19,527 nt of DNA from contig CAZGKF010000057.1 in NCBI GenBank assembly GCA_964526475.1, forward strand, positions 1-19,527, in the 5' to 3' direction. The stretch is from CAYVTV01 sp964526475. Its GTDB lineage: Bacteria > Bacteroidota > Bacteroidia > Bacteroidales > GCA-2748055. Below are positions 14,437-19,527 of the stretch, one piece after another (the stretch's first letter is position 1; each line of letters opens with the position of its first letter). The notes under the pieces are model-generated. The model was not told the origin of the DNA. It worked only from the letters and a program-made list of their open reading frames with translations, and ran no database searches. A program made the translations under genes and the position numbers.

Positions 14437-16854
14437 ATGAGCAAGTTTATCATGCTTCTGTTAAGCATGAATATCATATATATTCCGGCATTTGCCCAAA
14501 GTAAATATAGCTTAACTGGTATAATCGTTGATGAAAACAGTCAGGCTTTAACCGGTGCTTCTGTTCTTCTGTATCCAATTAAAAAAGGTACGATTACGGA
14601 CGCACAAGGCAGGTACTCAATAACTGGCTTAAGCAAAGGCGCATATAAAATTTCCATTTCTTTTATTGGTTATAAGACGTTTATTGATTCTATAATTATT
14701 AATGAGAACACATCGTATAATATCCAACTCACTGTTTCTTCGGTCAGTCTGCAGGAGGTAGTTGTAAGCGATAATTATGCCAGAATAAGACAAAGGGAAG
14801 AACCGCTCAATATTGAAATTGTAAATGACGATTATCTGAAAAAAAATCTCGGGGGCAGCCTTATGAAGTCGCTCGAAAGGCTGCCGGGGGTTACTACTAT
14901 TGATATTGGTTATGGGCGGTCAAAACCTGTTATCCGTGGACTTGGCTTCAACCGTGTTGTGGTTATTGAAAATAGCATTAAGCATGAAGGACAGCAATGG
15001 GGTTCTGACCACGGCCTGGAAATTGACCAGTATTCTATTGACAATGTAGAAGTAATAAAAGGGCCGGCTTCACTCATGTATGGGTCTGATGCCATTGGCG
15101 GGGTTATTGATTTGAAAAACAAAAATATACCTGTTGATAATACAATTGGCGGAACAATTGACATTACAGGGAAATCGAATAATAATATGCTGGGAACATC
15201 TGTTTCTCTGTTTGGTAGAAAAGAATGGTTCTTCACTGATTTTCGGGCTACATTTACCGGCTATGGCGACAATAAAGTGCCAACCGACAGCATAGATATT
15301 TATTCGTACCGGGCACCCTTGTATAAGAATTATTTGCGAAATACTGCAGGTAAAGAACAAAATATTCATCTCTCAATCGGAATAATAAAACCGGAATTTC
15401 AAAGTAAAGTTTACCTAAGCAATGTTTACGGCAAAAGCGGTTTTTTTGCCAACGCACATGGATTGGAGCCCCGTAATGTTGACACTGAACTACATGATAA
15501 ATCCGGCAGAGATATAAATTATCCTTATCATCAGGTTAATCATTTTAAGTTGATTAACATTAGCCAATGGCAATGGGGTAAATACAAATTTGAATCCGGT
15601 CTGGGATTTCAGCGGAATTTCAGACAGGAATGGAGTCAATATGTTAGTCACGGGTATATGCCTGCTCTTTTTCCTGACACGCTTGGATTTGATGCTGACC
15701 TTGAAAGGCTGTTTGATAAATATATTTATTCAGGTAATCTTAAACTCTCTTTTTTTCAAAAAGAGAAAACACTATGTACTGTTGGTGTAAACAGCGAATA
15801 CCAGGATAACAGAATTAGCGGCCGCGGGTTTATTATTCCGGCATTTAAACTGCTGAATATTGGAGGTTATGCTTTTGCAAAACACTCTTTTTCAGATAAA
15901 AGTATTCTTCAATTGGGAATACGGTACGATTACGGATATATAAATACCTTGATTTACAATGATTGGTTTCCTTCGCCGGTAATCAGCAACAACGATCCTG
16001 CACTGCAATACCTTACAAGAGCTGATGCTATAAACAGAAGTTTTTCAAACATATCATGGTCTGTTGGATATAATTACAACCTCCAAAAAATATCTTTCAA
16101 AACCAATATAGGGAAAAGTTTCCGTATGCCCCTTGCAAAGGAATTGGCAGCTAACGGGGTAAATTATCATAATTTCAGTTATGAAGTGGGAGATCCGGAT
16201 CTATCACCTGAAATTTCGTATCAAACGGATGCAGGCATTGAATACAATTCAGATAAGTTTGCCATAGGAGTAACTCCTTTCTTAAATTATTTCTCAAAAT
16301 ATATTTATCTGAACCCGACATCGGAACATGACAGGCTTTACGGCAATGGTAATCAGGTTTATTACTACACACAAAGTGCGGTTTTTCGCTTTGGTGGGGA
16401 AATACATGCCCATTATCAGGTATTAAAGTCACTGCAACTGGGTGTAATGGGTGAATATGTTTACTCTGAACAACTTTCGGGCGACAAGAAAGGTTTTACA
16501 TTGCCATTTTCACCCCCTCCTTCCGGAATTTTTAATGTGAAATACCAGAAGCAAAAGATAAAATTTTTGGAAAATGCTTATTTGTCAGTTGATTACAGGA
16601 TTTCTTCAGCTCAGAATAATATTGTACCACCGGAAGAAAGAACGGATGGTTATCAACTTATTAATATTGTATTTGGAGGAGTAATAAGATTGATAAATCA
16701 GGAAGCAAATTTTTCTTTTCAGATTCAAAACCTGCTTAATAGCAAATACTTTAATCATACCAGCTACTACCGGCTGATAAATGTTCCTGAGCCGGGACGG
16801 AATTTCGTATTGAACATTTCCATACCCTTTTTAGAAAAAATTAATCAAAAATAA
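14437..16854 (+). CDS. TonB-dependent outer-membrane receptor (metal type, ZnuD-like)
   Basis: An 805-residue outer-membrane importer, powered from the inner membrane by TonB-ExbB-ExbD. It has a signal peptide (1-21), a carboxypeptidase-regulatory-like domain (about 25-100; TDAQGRYSITGLSKGAYKISISFIGYKT), a TonB-box-like LQEVVVSD (105-112), the plug (about 115-225) and a beta-barrel to the end (GRNFVLNISIPF). In the plug, GSDHGLEID (189-197) precedes NVEVIKGPASLMYGSDAIGGVI. From memory, an Asp-His pair at this place binds zinc in Neisseria ZnuD. No SusD partner is present, which argues against a glycan substrate. Gap of 54 bases from the His-rich gene. Zinc is the best guess; copper, nickel, cobalt or haem remain possible. 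Confidence 0.9.
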   Translation: MSKFIMLLLSMNIIYIPAFAQSKYSLTGIIVDENSQALTGASVLLYPIKKGTITDAQGRYSITGLSKGAYKISISFIGYKTFIDSIIINENTSYNIQLTVSSVSLQEVVVSDNYARIRQREEPLNIEIVNDDYLKKNLGGSLMKSLERLPGVTTIDIGYGRSKPVIRGLGFNRVVVIENSIKHEGQQWGSDHGLEIDQYSIDNVEVIKGPASLMYGSDAIGGVIDLKNKNIPVDNTIGGTIDITGKSNNNMLGTSVSLFGRKEWFFTDFRATFTGYGDNKVPTDSIDIYSYRAPLYKNYLRNTAGKEQNIHLSIGIIKPEFQSKVYLSNVYGKSGFFANAHGLEPRNVDTELHDKSGRDINYPYHQVNHFKLINISQWQWGKYKFESGLGFQRNFRQEWSQYVSHGYMPALFPDTLGFDADLERLFDKYIYSGNLKLSFFQKEKTLCTVGVNSEYQDNRISGRGFIIPAFKLLNIGGYAFAKHSFSDKSILQLGIRYDYGYINTLIYNDWFPSPVISNNDPALQYLTRADAINRSFSNISWSVGYNYNLQKISFKTNIGKSFRMPLAKELAANGVNYHNFSYEVGDPDLSPEISYQTDAGIEYNSDKFAIGVTPFLNYFSKYIYLNPTSEHDRLYGNGNQVYYYTQSAVFRFGGEIHAHYQVLKSLQLGVMGEYVYSEQLSGDKKGFTLPFSPPPSGIFNVKYQKQKIKFLENAYLSVDYRISSAQNNIVPPEERTDGYQLINIVFGGVIRLINQEANFSFQIQNLLNSKYFNHTSYYRLINVPEPGRNFVLNISIPFLEKINQK

Positions 16855-16883
16855 TTTCATCTAACATTATAAATTTAAAAATT

Positions 16884-17729
16884 ATGAATACAAAAACAAA
16901 AGTATTGGCTGTAATATTTACAGCAGTAAGTATGATCTTTTTTAACTCATGTGAAAAAGATGAACCCAAACCGGAAGTTAAGCTTACCGAACTGGGCTAT
17001 GACAATAGTAAAATAGGATATGCAGGCAGCGATTTGCATATTGAAGCTGAAATTGTTGCCGAGGGAAGAATCGACAAGATAACAATAGAAATTCACCCCG
17101 AAGGTGATCATGGAAAAAGTACCTACATAACTCTCCACGAAAGTGACTGGGAGGTTGATACTACTTATACCAAATTTTCAGGTTTAAAAAACACAACATT
17201 CCACGAGCATATCGACATACCTGTTAATGCAGAACCCGAAAATTATCACTTTCATTTTATTGTTACCGATATGAAAGGGATGCAAACTGTTGTGGAAGAA
17301 GAACTTGAAATACAACAACCAGATGATGCAATAGCCCCTGAAATTAACATTTCTTCTGCTCCTGCAAATAATCAAGTGTTTAACAACGATCAAACAATTA
17401 GTATATCCGGCTCTGTGAGCGATGACAAAGCATTGGGCGGAATGTATATAGGTTTGGTACGTGAAGACCAGAATTTAACTGATGCAGAAGTTAATTCTAC
17501 CAATACGATTACCATTTTACATACACATGATTTTGACACTCCAGCTGCTCATGAATTTTCAGCAAGCATAACAGTTGGAGCAGCTCAGGATAATAATATA
17601 ACTCCAAAAGACATAACAGGTAATATTGCCTGGCAATCTGCCAATTACTTTATCATAGTAAAATGCAAAGATGCATTTGCTGGAAACTGGACTTATTCAA
17701 GTCATTATCCAATAGTTATAAATTATTAA
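16884..17729 (+). CDS. DUF4625 lipoprotein, two Ig-like domains, His-rich
   Basis: A predicted lipoprotein of 281 residues: the signal peptide ends in a lipobox with Cys23 (FFNSC), followed by charged EKDEPKP. The first beta-sandwich domain (about 30-143) has DUF4625 hallmarks: IGYAGSDLHIEAEI, IEIHPEGDHG, FHEHIDIP and YHFHFIVTDMKG. A second related domain (about 151-281) contains LHTHDFDTPAAHEF and ends at YPIVINY. Twelve histidines (52, 71, 76, 85, 107, 109, 122, 124, 193, 195, 203, 264) mostly occur in HxH or His-acidic pairs, suggesting metal binding. The gene starts 29 bases after the TonB receptor, so it is probably in the same transcript and may sit on the outer membrane delivering metal. 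That role is inferred. Confidence 0.82.
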   Translation: MNTKTKVLAVIFTAVSMIFFNSCEKDEPKPEVKLTELGYDNSKIGYAGSDLHIEAEIVAEGRIDKITIEIHPEGDHGKSTYITLHESDWEVDTTYTKFSGLKNTTFHEHIDIPVNAEPENYHFHFIVTDMKGMQTVVEEELEIQQPDDAIAPEINISSAPANNQVFNNDQTISISGSVSDDKALGGMYIGLVREDQNLTDAEVNSTNTITILHTHDFDTPAAHEFSASITVGAAQDNNITPKDITGNIAWQSANYFIIVKCKDAFAGNWTYSSHYPIVINY

Positions 17730-17737
17730 TTCTAAAC

Positions 17738-17824
17738 GAGGCTGTCTAAAAAGACTAATCATTGAATTAATGGATTACAAATTGAAAGTGAATTCTAAAG
17801 TCATAAGGCTTTTTAGACAGCCTC
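17738..17824. mobile_element. 87-bp MITE-like element with perfect 16-bp terminal inverted repeats
   Basis: GAGGCTGTCTAAAAAG (17738-17753) is exactly repeated in reverse complement at 17809-17824, with no coding capacity in the 55 bases between. Ends with GGCTGTCTAAAAAG resemble insertion-sequence termini common in Bacteroidota, so this looks like a non-autonomous derivative. No clear target-site duplication is visible at the edges. It lies between the two lipoprotein genes, where its hairpin could also act as a two-way terminator. Confidence 0.65.
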
Positions 17825-17843
17825 TATAATAATTATATACATC

Positions 17844-18335
17844 ATGAAATTTTTTAAAAATATTAACATCCTTTTTCTTTTGCTTATGATCTTTAACGCC
17901 TGCGAAAAGGATAAAGATATTGACAAGCAAAAACCAGAGATTTTTTTCAGTGTTCAGGATGCGTTCCCTGTGAATTGCGATACCTTATATTTTGGAGAAT
18001 CATTTGAGCTTAAATTATTATACTCTGACAATGTTGAATTGGGTTCATTCAGTATAGATATCCATCATAACTTTGACCATCATTCGCACAGCACAGAAGT
18101 AACAGAATGTAACCTTGATCCAAAAAAAGACCCGGTTAATCCGTTTACTTTTATTGAGGATTATGATATTCCCGAAAGATTAAAAGAATATGAAACGGAT
18201 CAGTCAATCTTCATCTCTTCGGGAAACGGTTATGGGTTGTATGATGAAGGAGACTATCATTTTTTTATAAGCCTTACCGATAAGGAAGGTTGGTCAGTAC
18301 AAAAAGGTTTAAGCATCAAGATATTAAACAGGTGA
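17844..18335 (+). CDS. Single-domain DUF4625-like lipoprotein, His-rich
   Basis: A 163-residue predicted lipoprotein with lipobox Cys20 (IFNAC) followed by EKDKDID. One beta-sandwich domain of DUF4625 type is visible: LYFGESFELKLLYSDN (48-63), a histidine cluster IDIHHNFDHHSHSTEV (71-86, five His in nine residues), then YDEGDYHFFISLTDKEGW (133-150), which parallels the YHFHFIVTDMKG of its neighbour. It is a shorter relative of the gene upstream. The His cluster sits in the same loop region as EIHPEGDHG there. A MITE-like element separates the two genes, so co-transcription is uncertain. Metal binding is inferred from composition. Confidence 0.75.
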   Translation: MKFFKNINILFLLLMIFNACEKDKDIDKQKPEIFFSVQDAFPVNCDTLYFGESFELKLLYSDNVELGSFSIDIHHNFDHHSHSTEVTECNLDPKKDPVNPFTFIEDYDIPERLKEYETDQSIFISSGNGYGLYDEGDYHFFISLTDKEGWSVQKGLSIKILNR

Positions 18336-18396
18336 AATCAAGTATGCGATTTATGGATAAGTTATTCTTTTGAGTTTATTCTGACTTTGTTTTATT

Positions 18397-19140
18397 TCAA
18401 AAAGAATAGAATATGCCAACAGAAGCATAATGGAATAATGTAAAATTGTAAACTTCATCATTATCTGCACCTCCTTCAAGAATGCGGTATCCTGCCCGAA
18501 TACCAAGATCTTCGGAGAACTTATATGTTGACGCAATCAGGATATCTTCGGCTCTGCCTTGTGGTGCTGCAAGTGCATCTCCATACAGAAGAAGACCAAA
18601 TTTATCATCTATCTTCCACAAAAGCCTGAAATTAATAATTGGCACAAATCCTACGTTGGTTTTCTCCGATACTAATCCAGACGAAGAAAGTGCAATCTTA
18701 GCATCTCTGATTTTTGCAGTTAATCCTAACCCAAACTCAAGCCTGGGTTTTTGTATAAAATCATACCGGTAGGTCAACCTGTACGAATTAAATTTATAAG
18801 TACCGTTAAGTTCAGTGTTAGCAGGGAATACTACTCCCTCAAAGAAGATGTCATTTGTCAAACTGCCTTCTGATTGAGTTTCGAGAGGAGCATATAATAA
18901 AGAAAGCGCATGACGTGATTTTATTATATAATTCAATCTTATCCTGTAGAAAAATTCTGTTTTTGGAATGAGATCGTCTTTTAATGAAAAGAGTGTACCC
19001 TGATCGCCCGGAATACGAACATCGTTATAACCTGCAAAAACAAGTCCTGTTTCAAAATCAATAATTGCCTGCGCTTTCACTGATGTTTTAAAGAAAAAAA
19101 TCAGAAATAAAACGGAAATTGAATAAAGTATAGTTTTCAT
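18397..19140 (-). CDS. Outer-membrane beta-barrel protein of unknown function
   Basis: A 247-residue exported protein. The signal peptide covers about 1-23 (SVKAQA cleavage region). The mature chain is a run of alternating amphipathic strands with turns (for example FFYRIRLNYIIKSRHALSLLYAPL, YKFNSYRLTYRYDF, RLEFGLGLTAKIRDAKIAL, VPIINFRLLWKID), ending in SVGIFYSF with a C-terminal Phe, the usual barrel-assembly signal. This pattern suggests an 8-10-stranded barrel. It is convergent with the lipoprotein gene, 61 bases away, and is not in the metal operon. No enzyme motif or transport specificity is visible. Confidence 0.8.
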   Translation of the reverse strand: MKTILYSISVLFLIFFFKTSVKAQAIIDFETGLVFAGYNDVRIPGDQGTLFSLKDDLIPKTEFFYRIRLNYIIKSRHALSLLYAPLETQSEGSLTNDIFFEGVVFPANTELNGTYKFNSYRLTYRYDFIQKPRLEFGLGLTAKIRDAKIALSSSGLVSEKTNVGFVPIINFRLLWKIDDKFGLLLYGDALAAPQGRAEDILIASTYKFSEDLGIRAGYRILEGGADNDEVYNFTLFHYASVGIFYSF

Positions 19141-19170
19141 TATTTTTATTATATGTTTCTCAATTGATAC

Positions 19171-19476
19171 TTAATTGCCACTGTGTTGTGGTGCGTTTTT
19201 CTTTATTATAATAAATATTTCTTCTTTGTCCTATCTTTGCTCTTCGATATCGCAATCCTTCTGCAATCCAGGTCAAAACTTTGCTGAATTGCTAAAATAT
19301 GGACTCAATCTTAATGCTGTATCGGCAGTAATCCTTTTTTTCCTTTTAATTATTTGCGATATACGGGTCTGAAGAATGCAAGTGTCTTTCGGCAGTCTAT
19401 ATGCAGTTATCTCAAGCGCTTGTGAAAACTCCCCGAATATAATCATTCCCGGATGAATATTTGCTAATTTCTCCAT
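19171..19476 (-). pseudogene. higA: HigA-type antitoxin pseudogene (two in-frame stops)
   Basis: The frame starts MEKLANIHPG and keeps the HigA/XRE addiction-antidote helix-turn-helix: SAYRL-like TAYRL, QTRISQIIKRKKRITADTALRLSPYF. It breaks at a TGA (19275-19273), exactly where the family has a Trp after SAKF. Reading on in frame gives PGLQKDCDIEEQR, the expected continuation (usually LGLQ.DYDIEE), then a TAG (19233-19231), and finally a TAA at 19171. The total span is 101 codons, the normal HigA length. Other positions are also off-consensus (KDTCILQ for KDIGVPQ). A GAAGGA ribosome site remains before the ATG. The partner higB, if any, would lie upstream beyond the window edge. Confidence 0.82.
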
Positions 19477-19527
19477 TTTAATCCTTCTTTTTTAGATTGC
19501 TTTCTCCTAAAAAAATATTGAGTGTAA

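Noticed and set aside
18365..18407. Terminator between the convergent lipoprotein and barrel genes (ATTCTTTTGA / TCAAAAAGAAT)
   Set aside because: The arms need a bulge, are almost all A-T and one overlaps the barrel gene's end; not strong enough to list.
19175..19372. Plus-strand frame of 65 codons at the right end
   Set aside because: It is antisense to the HigA pseudogene, whose minus-strand frame has clear family residues.

Overview
The window looks like chromosomal DNA of a Bacteroidota bacterium, probably a Bacteroidales/Marinilabiliales-like lineage. It is AT-rich. Several genes carry the Bacteroidota -7 promoter element TAnnTTTG instead of a sigma70 -10 box, and most starts lack a Shine-Dalgarno sequence. 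The proteins are of Bacteroidota type: a TonB receptor with an N-terminal carboxypeptidase-regulatory-like domain, DUF4625 lipoproteins, a MerR/B12-binding regulator and an ExbB-X-ExbD-ExbD cluster.

Layout, left to right. Positions 1-4600 hold plus-strand housekeeping genes: dprA (DNA uptake), gdhA (NADP-type glutamate dehydrogenase), a TatD nuclease and a type I asparaginase, followed by tRNA-Ser(GGA). Positions 4911-7613 are an energy-transduction operon: an ExbB/TolQ-type channel, a four-helix membrane protein with five exact DSLAS repeats, and two ExbD proteins. It ends at a terminator-like hairpin. A fluoride channel (CrcB/FluC) and a PII-like DUF190 protein follow as a tight pair.

Positions 8534-13218 are on the minus strand. 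They hold a dolichol-phosphate-mannose-synthase-like glycosyltransferase, a CarH-like MerR/cobalamin-binding regulator, a small secreted protein of unknown function next to a long attC-like inverted repeat, and an M16 peptidase translationally coupled to an O-methyltransferase. tRNA-Phe(GAA), with its own promoter and a strong terminator, separates this block from the next.

Positions 13578-18335 are the most interesting part. They form a co-directional locus of a Fur-family (Zur-like) regulator, a small exported His/Cys-rich protein, a TonB-dependent receptor with a ZnuD-like Ser-Asp-His motif in the plug, and two His-rich DUF4625 lipoproteins. A 15-bp 7-1-7 palindrome overlaps the regulator's promoter. 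I read it as an autoregulated outer-membrane metal uptake system, most likely for zinc. The metal and the role of the lipoproteins are inferences. An 87-bp MITE-like element lies between the two lipoprotein genes.

The right end has a minus-strand outer-membrane beta-barrel protein and a HigA-type antitoxin pseudogene with two in-frame stops.
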